The notes below the pieces were generated by a model. The model ran no database searches. It was not told where the DNA came from and saw only the letters and a list, made by a program, of their open reading frames with translations. From Paracoccus denitrificans (GTDB lineage Bacteria; Pseudomonadota; Alphaproteobacteria; Rhodobacterales; Rhodobacteraceae): 64,000 bases of DNA. Positions 25,880 through 35,035 of this stretch are shown piece by piece (position 1 is the stretch's first letter; each line of letters begins with the position of its first letter). The stretch spans positions 215,766 to 279,765 of the forward strand of contig VAFL01000005.1 of NCBI GenBank assembly GCA_005768755.1, written 5' to 3'. The translations under genes were made by a program, and so were the position numbers.

Positions 25880-26668
25880 CTAATGCGCGTCTGCCTTGGC
25901 GCGCGTCCAGTAATTCGTCAGATCGGTTCTGTCCTTGGAATGGCCCAATTGGGTCAGATGTTCCTGAAGCGCGGTCATGGCGGCACGTTCACCAGCGGCC
26001 CAGACAAAGCAGTCCGGCTCTGGCTTGCCTGCGATCCTGACGAATGCGCCAATGTCTGCGGGGTCGTAATCGTGCCAAATGACCGATCCGCCGGCTTGTG
26101 GCAGGTCCAGCCGCGCCGCCGGATCGGTAATCAGCACATGGGCCTTGACCTCGATCCCGGGGGGCAGCATCTCTAGCCAGTTCGCAATGGCGGGCAGGGC
26201 CGTTTCATCACCCAAAAGCAGATAGCTGGCGGCATCGGGGATCAGCATCGAGGATTTCGGACCCGCCAGATGAACCTTGTCGCCGGGGCGCACCTGTGCC
26301 GCCCAATTCCCGGCAATGCCGTGGCCGTGAAGAACGAAATCCAGAACCAGCTGCCCGCGTGCAGGATCAAACGCGCGTGGCGTGTAGATCCGCGAGATCG
26401 CCGGTGGGTTGTCGGGCCAGTGAAGACGGCCCTCGCCCTGTCTCGGCAAGGACATTTCGCCCGTTTCAGGGTCTGGAAAGAACAAACGGACATGGTCGTC
26501 GGGACCAAAGCACTCCATCGCCGGCTGCATCGCGCCTGCCGCCTGAAAAGCGCCCAGTTGTTCGCCAGCAAGGGTGATCCTTCGCATCTGCGGCGTCAGG
26601 TCGACGGCAGAGATGACGGTCAATTCTCGCAGGGCGACCGGAAGGCGGCGTATGGTAGGGGCGGTCAT
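25880..26668 (-). CDS. Siderophore-interacting protein (ferric reductase, SIP family)
   Basis: A 262-residue FAD/NAD(P)H ferric-siderophore reductase of the ViuB/FpuB type. It shows VRLFFPD, the FAD motif AISRIYTPRAFD, FVLHGHGIAGNWAAQ, LLGDETALPAIANWLE, and a C-terminal FVWAAGERAAM and TNYWTRAKADAH. The family reduces ferric siderophores in the cytoplasm to release iron. No siderophore transporter gene is adjacent. The upstream 67 bp are AT-rich and may hold an iron-responsive promoter, but no clear Fur box was identified. Confidence 0.88.
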   Translation of the reverse strand: MTAPTIRRLPVALRELTVISAVDLTPQMRRITLAGEQLGAFQAAGAMQPAMECFGPDDHVRLFFPDPETGEMSLPRQGEGRLHWPDNPPAISRIYTPRAFDPARGQLVLDFVLHGHGIAGNWAAQVRPGDKVHLAGPKSSMLIPDAASYLLLGDETALPAIANWLEMLPPGIEVKAHVLITDPAARLDLPQAGGSVIWHDYDPADIGAFVRIAGKPEPDCFVWAAGERAAMTALQEHLTQLGHSKDRTDLTNYWTRAKADAH

Positions 26669-26735
26669 GGGACAGAAATCTTATTGTTTTAATCGGATAT
26701 CGCTGTCACTACGCTCTCCACCCGCTTCTGGCAAG

Positions 26736-28370
26736 TCAGGCAAGCCGGCTTTGCAGCAGATCGCCCGCCCCTTCGACAATGGGATAGGCGACATAGGTGA
26801 AGTCGGTGTTGATCTGCTTCAGCGCCCGGATGGCTTCCTGATGCTGGTTTGTCGTCTCGACTGCGGCCCGGTTCCTGTCGCGCAGCCTTGCAAGATGGGC
26901 ATTCTGCAGATCGCGTTCGGCCGCTCGCATCCGGTCCTTCTCCTCGATCAACTGGCGCGCATCTTCGATATCGGCGGTCATCATCACGTTCAGCGAAAGC
27001 TTGGCATTGGACAACACCCGGTCATGAAAATCCGTCAGTTCGCGCAGACCCTCGGCCGAGAAGGAAAGCCCCTGCTGATGCATCTTCCGCGCCAGCGGGA
27101 CAAGGTTGCCCGCGATCTGATCACCGGCATCTTCCAGATGGTTCGCGGTTGTGGCGATGGACATCGACCTTTGCCGCTGATCGGGCGTCAGTTGCGAATC
27201 CTGCAGCCGCGACAGGTACAGCTTGATCTCGTAATGCATCCGGTCGATCTGATTTTCGCGCCCTGAAATATGTTCGGCCGCGGGGCCGTCCCATGTCTGG
27301 AAAAGGCCCAGCACGGGCAGCAGCATGTTATGGACATCTTCGGCCATGCGCAGGACTTCGCGCTGCGCATTGGTCAAAGCCTGCTGCGGGTTTGACAACA
27401 TGTCGGGATCAAGCGCGCTTGGCCGGTTCTCGGCCTCGCCACTGTCGGGTTTCAGGACCAGACCGGCAAGACGTGCCACCGGACCCAGAAACGGCAGGGC
27501 CATCAGCGCCACGGCAAGGTTGAAGGCCAGATGCAGGTTGATCGTCTGCCGCGCCGTGGTGCCGCCCAGCCTGTCCAGCACGTCGGGCCAGATCTGGATT
27601 GCCAACAGGACCAGGATGCTGCCGCCGCCACGCAGGATAAGATTCGAGATCATGATCTGTCGGGCCCGGCGATCACCGTACCACGTCAGTGCGACAGGGA
27701 TCATTGCGCCCCCGAAATTCGCCCCCAGCACCATCGTGGCCGCGGCCGATGCAGGCAGAAGGCCATGCATCGCGAATGTGACGAACATCAGGACAGCGGC
27801 GATGGATGAATGCATCGCGTACGTGACCGCAGCGGCCAGCACGAAGCCCGAAACGGGATCGCTTGCCAGCCGCTGGATGACCGCGTTCACAAGATCGCTT
27901 TGTTGCAGTGGCAGGGCGGCATCGCGGATCATCGACAGCGAAACCAGCACAAGCGCCAGCCCGACAAGAATGCGGCCCGCCTGCCTTGCGCGGTGCCCCT
28001 TGCTGCGCAGGAACAGCCCGACGCCCAAAACCAGCAAGGCCGGCACGATCGCCTGGACAGGAAGCAGAAGAATTTGCGCCGCGATCGCCGATCCAAGATC
28101 GGCGCCCAGGATCATTGCAATGCCGGCAACGATGGCGAGGGTTCCGGTCTGCGCAAATCCCGCCGTCAGCATGGCCACCGCAGTCGAACTTTGCAGCATG
28201 ATCGCCGCACCTGCACCGGCCGCCGCCGCCGTAAGCCGCGAACTGGACGCATGGCGCATCAATTGGCGCAGGGGGGCAGCAAAGGCGCGCTCTATCCCGG
28301 TTCGGATCAGCCTGACCGACCACAAAAGCAGCGCCACCGCCCCGGCGAGGTTGACGATAAACAGAACCAT
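26736..28370 (-). CDS. Na/Pi cotransporter family protein with PhoU-like domain
   Basis: A 544-residue inner-membrane transporter of the NptA/YjbB type. Two inverted repeats carry the signature loops: QSSTAVAMLTAG (from residue 60) and a partner TYAMHSSIAAVLM near residue 210. The C-terminal third (from about 340) is soluble and helical, PhoU-like. Bacterial members such as YjbB are linked to phosphate export. It is divergent from a DeoR-phnDCEE-HAD operon, suggesting it removes phosphate freed from an imported organophosphate; that link is inference. Confidence 0.85.
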   Translation of the reverse strand: MVLFIVNLAGAVALLLWSVRLIRTGIERAFAAPLRQLMRHASSSRLTAAAAGAGAAIMLQSSTAVAMLTAGFAQTGTLAIVAGIAMILGADLGSAIAAQILLLPVQAIVPALLVLGVGLFLRSKGHRARQAGRILVGLALVLVSLSMIRDAALPLQQSDLVNAVIQRLASDPVSGFVLAAAVTYAMHSSIAAVLMFVTFAMHGLLPASAAATMVLGANFGGAMIPVALTWYGDRRARQIMISNLILRGGGSILVLLAIQIWPDVLDRLGGTTARQTINLHLAFNLAVALMALPFLGPVARLAGLVLKPDSGEAENRPSALDPDMLSNPQQALTNAQREVLRMAEDVHNMLLPVLGLFQTWDGPAAEHISGRENQIDRMHYEIKLYLSRLQDSQLTPDQRQRSMSIATTANHLEDAGDQIAGNLVPLARKMHQQGLSFSAEGLRELTDFHDRVLSNAKLSLNVMMTADIEDARQLIEEKDRMRAAERDLQNAHLARLRDRNRAAVETTNQHQEAIRALKQINTDFTYVAYPIVEGAGDLLQSRLA

Positions 28371-28434
28371 CAGGTCTTTCTTTGACGATTACCGGCACAA
28401 AGCCGTCGCCGTCATCGCAGCATCAAAACGTGGA

Positions 28435-28469
28435 CATTGCAACATTTTTTCTTGAATTTTGTGGCAATG
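28435..28469. promoter_or_regulatory. Divergent promoter region, weak inverted repeat
   Basis: The 154-bp gap between the Na/Pi gene and the DeoR gene holds CATTGC (28435-28440) and GCAATG (28464-28469) around a T-rich stretch. It could be an operator for the DeoR protein. The arms are short, so this is tentative. Confidence 0.25.
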
Positions 28470-28524
28470 CGCAACATCCTTTCTGAAAGTCGTGGAATCA
28501 GCCGACAGGAACATCGCCTTCGCA

Positions 28525-29331
28525 ATGCTAACCTCGCCCTCGCCCTTGCCATCACCAGAGCCGGAACGCCTGCGCAAGGGAGAGCGCCGCAAGCAGATAT
28601 TGCTGGAATTGAAGCTGCGTCAGCATTTGCGAATTGGCGACCTGGCCGAGCGGTTTCGCGTCTCGACCGAGACCGTCCGGCGTGACCTGCATGCCCTTGC
28701 AAAGGAAGGGCTGATCGACCGCGCACATGGCGGCGCCTTGCCGCCGGCACCGGGGGTCTACCCCTCGCTTGATGAACGCCAAAGCAAGGGGCAGGCGGAA
28801 CGTGAAAGGATCGGTCGGCTGGCTGCGTCGCTGGTCAAGCCCGGCGAGACGCTGATGATCGATTCTGGCACCACCACCATGCAGATGGCTCGATTTCTTG
28901 CGTTTCAGGGGACCGCCTGCCGTGTGATCACCAATTCATTGCCGATCGCGATGACACTTGGCGGAAGCGAAGGCGCCCAGGTTCTGCTTTGCCCCGGCGA
29001 TTACCTGCCAAGTGAGTCGGCGGTGATCGGGGACGAGACATTGAAGTTCCTGCAAGGCTATCAGGTGGATCGCGCGTTTATCGGGGCGACCGCGCTGTCT
29101 TTGGACGGCGTTATGGAATCCGTGCCCGGCTTCGCAGCCGTCAAGGGCGTGATGCTGGCACAGGCGGCTTCGACCTTTCTGCTGATCCACAGCATGAAGC
29201 TGGGGGGGAACGGCTTTCGCAAGGCGGCTGAACTGGCGCAGTTGGACGGTATCATTGTGGATCGCGCGCCGCCGAGCGATCTCGCGCGGGCATTGACCGC
29301 CGCCAAGGTGGAGGTCGCCGTCGCCAACTGA
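28525..29331 (+). CDS. DeoR-family transcriptional regulator
   Basis: A 268-residue regulator: DeoR helix-turn-helix (RRKQILLELKLRQHLRIGDL then FRVSTETVRRDLHALAKEG, ending in AHGGALP) and a sugar-phosphate sensor domain (IDSGTTTMQMARFL, NSLPIAM, FIGATALSLDGV). DeoR proteins usually sense phosphorylated sugars or polyols. It lies directly upstream of an organophosphorus importer and a HAD phosphatase, which suggests a phosphorylated carbohydrate or polyol substrate. The ATG at 28525 is chosen; a TTG at 28461 in frame lies in the promoter region. Confidence 0.85.
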   Translation: MLTSPSPLPSPEPERLRKGERRKQILLELKLRQHLRIGDLAERFRVSTETVRRDLHALAKEGLIDRAHGGALPPAPGVYPSLDERQSKGQAERERIGRLAASLVKPGETLMIDSGTTTMQMARFLAFQGTACRVITNSLPIAMTLGGSEGAQVLLCPGDYLPSESAVIGDETLKFLQGYQVDRAFIGATALSLDGVMESVPGFAAVKGVMLAQAASTFLLIHSMKLGGNGFRKAAELAQLDGIIVDRAPPSDLARALTAAKVEVAVAN

Positions 29332-29392
29332 ACGGGAGTGTGAACAGCGCCAGCCGGCACCGGCTGACGTAATCAGATAAAGGGAGGAAGAC

Positions 29393-30364
29393 ATGACAAG
29401 AACGATACTGATGGCATCCGCTGCAATGGCCGGGATGTTTGCATTCGGAGGAACTGCTCAGGCACAGGATTGCGAGCGCGGAGATCTTGACGTGCGCTAT
29501 TGCGACACGGACGGCGATCTCGTGGCGGATATCCCGACCGATGCGTCCCAGCTGATCGACCCTGATACGCTGGTGTTCGCATATACCCCCGTCGAAGATC
29601 CAGCGGTCTACGCGACCGCCTGGTCGGACTTTCTGACCCATCTGGAGGAGGTGACCGGCAAGAAGGTGCAATTCTTACCCGTCCAGTCGAATGCCGCCCA
29701 GATAGAGGCGATGCGGTCTGGCCGGCTGCATATCGCGGGCTTCAACACCGGGTCGAACCCGTTGGCGGTGAATTGCGCGGGCTTCAGGCCATTCACCATC
29801 ATGGCCTCGAACGACGGTAGCTTCGGATACGAGATGGAGGTCATCACCTATCCCGGTTCGGGGATCGAGAAGATGGAGGATATCAAGGGCAAGGAAATGG
29901 CCTTTTCCGCACCCACGTCCAACTCGGGCTACAAGGCGCCGTCGGCAATCCTGAAAGCCGATTACGGGCTGGTCGCGGAAACCGACTACACGCCGGTCTT
30001 CTCGGGCAAGCATGACAACACCATTCTTGGCGTCGCCAACAAGGATTACCCGGCCGGGGCCATCGCCAATTCGGTCCTGCACCGCATGGTCGAACGCGAT
30101 GTGGTGACGGCCGATCAGGTGGTCTCGATCTACAAATCCGAGACATTTCCGACCACCGGGTTCGGCACGGTCTACAACCTGACACCCGAATTGCAGGACA
30201 AGATCAGGCAGGCCTTCTTCGATTTCGACTGGGAGGGGACGACCCTTCAGGAAGAGTTTTCGAAATCCGGCGAGGAGCAGTTCATCGAGATGAACTATAA
30301 GGATTTCTGGGACGTGATCCGCAAGATCGACGCCGAAAACGGTGTCAGCTACGCCTGCGAATGA
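29393..30364 (+). CDS. phnD: Phosphonate/phosphate-ester ABC transporter substrate-binding protein
   Basis: A 323-residue PhnD-type periplasmic protein with a Sec signal (ASAAMAGMFAFGGTAQAQ, cleavage near residue 24). Features are FAYTPVEDPAVYATAW, the SGRLHIAGFNTGSNPLAVN ligand loop, FSAPTSNSGYKAPSAIL and FSGKHDNTILGVANKDYPAG. PhnD proteins bind phosphonates, phosphite or phosphate esters. No C-P lyase or phosphonatase gene follows, and a HAD phosphatase does, so a phosphate ester is a serious alternative ligand. Confidence 0.87.
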   Translation: MTRTILMASAAMAGMFAFGGTAQAQDCERGDLDVRYCDTDGDLVADIPTDASQLIDPDTLVFAYTPVEDPAVYATAWSDFLTHLEEVTGKKVQFLPVQSNAAQIEAMRSGRLHIAGFNTGSNPLAVNCAGFRPFTIMASNDGSFGYEMEVITYPGSGIEKMEDIKGKEMAFSAPTSNSGYKAPSAILKADYGLVAETDYTPVFSGKHDNTILGVANKDYPAGAIANSVLHRMVERDVVTADQVVSIYKSETFPTTGFGTVYNLTPELQDKIRQAFFDFDWEGTTLQEEFSKSGEEQFIEMNYKDFWDVIRKIDAENGVSYACE

Positions 30365-30382
30365 ACCGGGTGCCAATCCGGC

Positions 30383-30402
30383 GCGGCCCTTCCGGGGGCC
30401 GC
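30383..30402 (+). terminator. Intra-operon stem-loop after phnD
   Basis: A perfect 7-bp stem GCGGCCC/GGGCCGC with a 6-nt loop lies between the binding-protein and ATPase genes, without a T-run. It repeats the arrangement seen after the sugar-binding gene at 2478. Confidence 0.5.
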
Positions 30403-30431
30403 ATCACAACGAAGAAGGGCAGGGGCGGCGG

Positions 30432-31223
30432 ATGCTGAAGCTGAAGAAACTGGTCAAGACCTATGCGACGGGCGATCAGGCGCTGAAAGGCATTGATCTG
30501 GATGTGCCGGCCGGTCAGGTTCTGGCGCTGATCGGGCCATCCGGGGCGGGCAAGTCGACGATGATCCGCTGTATCAACCGGCTGGTCGAACCCTCGGGCG
30601 GCGAGGTCTGGATAGACGATCTGGAAATCACCCGGCTGTCATCGGCAAAGTTGCGCCGCGCGCGTCGGCAGATGGGGATGATCTTTCAGGAATATGCCCT
30701 GGTCGAGCGTCTGACCGTGATGGAAAACGTGCTGTCGGGCCGCCTTGGCTATGTCGGGTTCTGGCGGTCGTTGGCACGGCGTTTCCCACAGAAGGATGTG
30801 GATGAGGCGTTTCGTCTGCTGGACCGCGTGGGGCTTGTCCACATGGCCGATAAGCGTGCAGATGAGCTGTCGGGCGGCCAACGCCAGCGGGTCGGCATCT
30901 GTCGGGCACTGATTCAGGACCCGAAGCTTCTGCTGGTGGACGAACCGACCGCCTCGCTTGATCCGAAGACCTCGCGCCAGATCATGCGCCTGATCTGCGA
31001 GCTTTGTGCAGAACGCGGGTTGTCCGCCATCATCAATATCCATGATGTCGCGCTGGCGCAGATGTTTGTGTCGCGCATCGTCGGGCTGCGCTTTGGCGAA
31101 ATCGCATTCGACGGCACGCCCAAGGCGCTGACGCCCGAAGTGCTGACCCAGATTTATGGCGAGGAGGATTGGGAGGCGACAATCCAGAAGGACGAGGAAG
31201 TCGCCCTGGAGGCCGCATCATGA
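30432..31223 (+). CDS. phnC: Phosphonate-type ABC transporter ATPase
   Basis: A 263-residue PhnC ATPase: Walker A GPSGAGKST (about 35), Q-loop MIFQEYALVERLTVMENVL (a PhnC family marker), signature LSGGQRQR, Walker B LLLVDEPTASLD, and a NIHDVALAQ switch His. It energises the two downstream permeases. The ATG at 30432 is selected because it begins the canonical MLKLKKLVKTY start. Its stop overlaps the next ATG. Confidence 0.9.
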   Translation: MLKLKKLVKTYATGDQALKGIDLDVPAGQVLALIGPSGAGKSTMIRCINRLVEPSGGEVWIDDLEITRLSSAKLRRARRQMGMIFQEYALVERLTVMENVLSGRLGYVGFWRSLARRFPQKDVDEAFRLLDRVGLVHMADKRADELSGGQRQRVGICRALIQDPKLLLVDEPTASLDPKTSRQIMRLICELCAERGLSAIINIHDVALAQMFVSRIVGLRFGEIAFDGTPKALTPEVLTQIYGEEDWEATIQKDEEVALEAAS

Positions 31224-32038
31224 GCGCGTCTTCCGAACTTGATGCGCTTCTGGGGAAGCGCTGGAAGAAGCCGCCGCTGATCCGCAACAAGGCGCTGCGC
31301 TGGCTGCTTGGCGGTGGTTTCGTCATCTATCTGATCCTTGCCGTTTCGACGATCCCGGTGGATTGGGGCCGCGTCTACGAAGGTCTGGGCCGTGGCTGGC
31401 AGTTCATCAAGGCTTTCGCCACGCCTGACTTCACCTCTCGCGGGGGCGATATCTGGGCCGGGCTGATGGAAAGCATCGAGATGACGGTTGCGGCGTCGGT
31501 CGTGGGCATCGCCATCTCGATCCCGATCGGGCTGGGGGCGGCGCGCAACATCTCGCCCTTGCCGATCTATCTGATCTGCCGGGCGATCATCGCCGTCTCG
31601 CGCGCATTGCAGGAGATTATCGTGGCGATCCTTCTGGTCGCGATTTTCGGTTTCGGTCCGCTGGCAGGCTTTCTGACCCTGTCCTTCGCCACCATCGGTT
31701 TTCTGTCGAAACTGCTGGCCGAAGAAATTGAAACGATGGACCGCAGCCAGGCCGAGGCCGTGCGCGCGACCGGCGCGCGTTGGCCGCAATGGATCAATTA
31801 CAGCGTCCAGCCGCAGATCATGCCCCGCCTGATCGGCCTGTCGATCTACCGGGTCGACATCAATTTCCGCGAAAGCGCGATCCTGGGACTGGTCGGCGCG
31901 GGCGGTATAGGGGCTACGCTGAACACGGCGTTCGACCGCTATGAATATGATACCGCCGCCGCGATCCTGATCCTGATCATCGGCATTGTCATGGCGCTGG
32001 AATACCTGTCCGGCATCATCCGGGCGAGGGTTCAGTAA
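31220..32038 (+). CDS. phnE: Phosphonate-type ABC transporter permease (first PhnE)
   Basis: A 272-residue inner-membrane permease with about six helices. PhnE features are SIEMTVAASVVGIAISIPIG, ALQEIIVAILLV, the coupling loop EAVRATGARWPQWINYSV, and VDINFRESAILGLVGAGGIG. The ATG at 31220 overlaps the phnC stop. It pairs with the second PhnE encoded next, as in split phnE1/phnE2 systems. Confidence 0.9.
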   Translation: MSASSELDALLGKRWKKPPLIRNKALRWLLGGGFVIYLILAVSTIPVDWGRVYEGLGRGWQFIKAFATPDFTSRGGDIWAGLMESIEMTVAASVVGIAISIPIGLGAARNISPLPIYLICRAIIAVSRALQEIIVAILLVAIFGFGPLAGFLTLSFATIGFLSKLLAEEIETMDRSQAEAVRATGARWPQWINYSVQPQIMPRLIGLSIYRVDINFRESAILGLVGAGGIGATLNTAFDRYEYDTAAAILILIIGIVMALEYLSGIIRARVQ

Positions 32039-32853
32039 TGCCGGTTCTGCAAAAGGAAGGCGTCCAGATCTGGCGCCGCCGCACCCCCCGCAGCGCATTG
32101 CTGATCTGGTTCGGCTGGCTGATCGGCGCCGCGGTATTCATCTATTGCTGGCAACGCATTTCGGATGCGACGACATGGTTCTTCGTGCAGGATGCGCCGC
32201 GGATTGCCGCTGATATCTGGGCCCGCGCGACGCCGCCCAAATGGGACTATATCACCCAGCTTGGCAAACCCATATGGGACACGCTGAACATTGCCACGCT
32301 AGGCACATTGATCGCCCTGGTGCTGGCTGTACCTGTCGCGTTTCTTGCGGCGCGCAACACAACACCGTCGGCACTTTTCGTGCGGCCTTTGGCGCTGCTG
32401 CTGATCGTCGCCACGCGCTCGATCAATTCGCTGATCTGGGCGCTGCTGCTGATCGCGATCATCGGGCCGGGCGTATTGGCTGGGGTCATCGCCATCGCCA
32501 TCCGCTCGATCGGGTTCTGTGCCAAGCTGCTATATGAGGCGATCGAGGAGATAGACCGTACCCAGGTCGAGGCGATCACCGCAACCGGCGCCTCGCGTTG
32601 GCAAGTGATGGCTTACGGGATCGTGCCGCAGATCCTTCCGGCCTTTGCCGGCATCGCGGTGTTCCGTTGGGACATCAACATCCGCGAATCCACGGTGCTG
32701 GGACTGGTCGGTGCCGGTGGTATCGGGTTGCAGCTTTCAGCCTCGCTGAATGTGCTGGCATGGCCGCAGGTCAGCCTGATCCTGCTGGTCATCCTGGCGG
32801 CTGTCGTGATCAGCGAATGGGTTTCGGCCAAGGTGCGGGGCGCGATAATCTGA
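32038..32853 (+). CDS. phnE: Phosphonate-type ABC transporter permease (second PhnE)
   Basis: A 271-residue PhnE permease with a long N-terminal periplasmic insert before DTLNIATLGTLIALVLAVPV. It keeps the RSINSLIWALLLIAIIGPG segment, coupling loop EAITATGASRWQVMAYGIVP, and INIRESTVLGLVGAGGIG. Start and stop overlap neighbours by one base each (TAATG and TGATG), so phnDCEE and the HAD gene form one tightly coupled unit. Confidence 0.9.
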   Translation: MPVLQKEGVQIWRRRTPRSALLIWFGWLIGAAVFIYCWQRISDATTWFFVQDAPRIAADIWARATPPKWDYITQLGKPIWDTLNIATLGTLIALVLAVPVAFLAARNTTPSALFVRPLALLLIVATRSINSLIWALLLIAIIGPGVLAGVIAIAIRSIGFCAKLLYEAIEEIDRTQVEAITATGASRWQVMAYGIVPQILPAFAGIAVFRWDINIRESTVLGLVGAGGIGLQLSASLNVLAWPQVSLILLVILAAVVISEWVSAKVRGAII

Positions 32854-33755
32854 TGCCGCATGACACGCGAACTGCCTTCGCGGCGTATCAGGCCGCGCGC
32901 GCCCGCCTGCCGGAGCCACTGCGTCAGGGGCAGTGTCAGAGGGCAAGCGATCTGTCGGTGATCGCGGATCAGTTCGACGTGTTCCTGCTGGATGCCTTCG
33001 GCGTCCTCAATATCGGCGAACATGCGATACCGGGTGTGGCCGCGCGCCTGTTGGCGTTACGTTCTGCGGGGAAAAGGCTTCTGGTCGTGTCCAACGCGGC
33101 AAGCGCGCCGCATGATGTCCTGATGCGGAAATATGCCAGGCTGGGCTATGAATTCGATCCGGACGACGTCATCACCAGCCGCAAGACGATGCTTGCTGCG
33201 CTGGCGAAGGAGGGGCCGCGAAGGTGGGGCGTCATGTCAGCCGCACGGCACGGCCTGGATGAACTTGACCGGTTCGGCACCCACACCCTGGGGGATGATC
33301 CGGTCGATTACGATAGCGCTGAGGGTTTTCTGCTTGTCGGTTCTGCCGATTGGACTGAAGCGCGGCAGGCGCTTCTGGAACGCAGTATCCGCGACAATCC
33401 ACGTCCCGTGCTGGTCGCCAATCCGGATATCGTCGCCCCGCGAGAAACAGGCTTTTCGGACGAACCGGGCTTCTTCGCCCATCGCCTGGCCGACGCGACC
33501 GGAATTGCGCCTGTGTTTTACGGTAAGCCATTCGGCAATATCTTCGATCAGACAATGACGAGGCTGCCGCGCGGCACGCCCAAGGACCGCATTCTGATGG
33601 TCGGCGATTCCCCCCATACGGACATTCTGGGGGCGAACGCCTTCGGCCTTCGCTCGGCGCTTGTGGCGGGGTATGGTTTCCTGAGCGGGGGCAACCCATA
33701 CCGATACCTGGAAGACGCAGGTATCTATCCCGATTTCATTCTGGACCGGCCCTAG
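32853..33755 (+). CDS. HAD class IIA phosphatase
   Basis: A 300-residue HAD hydrolase with the NagD-like class IIA architecture: motif I FLLDAFGVLNIG, where the second acidic position of DxD is lost or shifted (DAF), motif II VVSNAAS, substrate lysine in YGKPFG, and motif III/IV MVGDSPHTDILGAN. Class IIA enzymes dephosphorylate small sugar or polyol phosphates. Coupled to the importer genes, it probably dephosphorylates the imported ester in the cytoplasm. Its end overlaps the MerR remnant by four bases. Confidence 0.82.
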   Translation: MPHDTRTAFAAYQAARARLPEPLRQGQCQRASDLSVIADQFDVFLLDAFGVLNIGEHAIPGVAARLLALRSAGKRLLVVSNAASAPHDVLMRKYARLGYEFDPDDVITSRKTMLAALAKEGPRRWGVMSAARHGLDELDRFGTHTLGDDPVDYDSAEGFLLVGSADWTEARQALLERSIRDNPRPVLVANPDIVAPRETGFSDEPGFFAHRLADATGIAPVFYGKPFGNIFDQTMTRLPRGTPKDRILMVGDSPHTDILGANAFGLRSALVAGYGFLSGGNPYRYLEDAGIYPDFILDRP

Positions 33756-34009
33756 TCCATCGCCATCAATTCGGGCTGGTCCGCAGAACTGGCAGAGCCA
33801 ATCAGCTGGGCCAACAACGCTTCGATCAGGGCGCATACGGCGCGGTGCTTTTCTGCCAGCAGCACAAACGCATCGCTGCATGATATGATGTGTTCGCCCA
33901 GCTGTGGCTGGATCCGGGAAATCTCGCGCAGTGTAAAGCCAAGGCTTTGCGCCTGCTCGATAAATTTCAGATGCGCGATCAGTTCGCGCGGATGGTTGCG
34001 ATAACCGTT
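33752..34009 (-). pseudogene. MerR-family regulator, 5'-truncated remnant
   Basis: Only the C-terminal 85 codons remain: NGYRNHPRELIAHLKFIEQ then AQSLGFTLREI match the second half of a MerR DNA-binding domain and the start of its dimerisation helix. A TAG lies in frame immediately upstream (34010-34012) and the winged-helix N-terminus is absent. The break lies at the same place where the neighbouring old-yellow-enzyme gene loses its N-terminus, so one deletion probably removed both fronts. Confidence 0.7.
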
Positions 34010-34054
34010 CTAGACGACCGCCAGCCGCTGGCGCCGTCCGAAGCCTGAGTAAAA

Positions 34055-35035
34055 GCGGGAAAAGTTAATGCTGCGCAGATGTGGATGCAGACCAACCATC
34101 CAGGCCGGCAAGTCTTTGCCGTAACCAATCCCCGGGCGATCGCACCTTCTGCCATCCCGGTCGATATTGAGGGCGCATCGAAACTTTTCTCTCAACCGCG
34201 CGAGATGACGGAAAACGACATCAGTTACGTCATTTCCCAATTTGCCGCTACAGCTGAATTGGCCGAGCGCGCGGGATTTGATGATGTGCAGATCCACGCC
34301 GCACAGGGATATCTGATCAGCCAGTTTCTGTCGCCGCTGACCAATCGGCGCGGCGACAGTAGGGGCCGGTCGCTGGAAAACCGCGCCCGACTGCTGATCG
34401 ATATCCTGCGCGCCGTTCGCGCGCGTGTCAGCCCATCCTTTGGTGTGGGGGTAAAACTGAAATCTGCCGATTTCCAGAAGGGTGGATTTGATTTCGACGA
34501 TGCCACCGCAGTCGTCACATTGCTGAACGCCGAGGCTGTCGATCTGATTGAAATTTCGGGCGGCAGCTATGAAAGTCCGGCCATGCAGGGGCCGCCCGAG
34601 CATGCAAGCACACGCGCCCGGGAAGGCTGTTTCGTGGATTTTGCGCGCTATATCGTCGGCATTGCCACGATGCCTGTTATGGTGACGGGTGGAATTCGTA
34701 GCCGCGCCAAGGCCCTGGATGCACTGGAAGCAGAAAAGGGGCGTCCCGGCGTTGCGATGATCGGCATCGGTCAGGCATTGGCATATGATCCAGATCCGCC
34801 GAACACCTGGCGGACTGAAGAAAAGGTTGTCGCGGTGCCGGGGGTAACCTGGACAAAGCGGATTCTGGCAAGCTTGGCCACGATGACCATGGCGAAGGCA
34901 CAGCCGCGTCGCATGGGCGCGGGCAAGTCGCCGAAGGCTGTTTCTGCGCTTTGGTCGGTCACTCACCAGCAGCTTCTGACAAGGCGCCGGGACAGCCAGT
35001 ATCGCACCGGGCTCGCCAAGCGCAGCGAAAGCTGA
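34055..35035 (+). pseudogene. NADH:flavin oxidoreductase (old yellow enzyme), N-terminally truncated
   Basis: The reading frame matches old yellow enzymes from just before the WMQTNHPGRQ motif, with later FAATAELAERAGFDDVQIHA, AQGYLISQFLSPLTN, NRARLLIDILRAVRARV and MVTGGIR. Full-length members have roughly 75-100 more N-terminal residues, including part of the FMN site. A TGA closes the frame just upstream and the first ATG (34079) falls within the barrel. It is probably inactive. The flavin enzyme would have reduced activated alkenes. Confidence 0.7.

Noticed and set aside
26669..26735. Fur box upstream of the siderophore-interacting protein gene
   Set aside because: The stretch is AT-rich, but no 19-bp inverted repeat like the Fur or RirA consensus was found.
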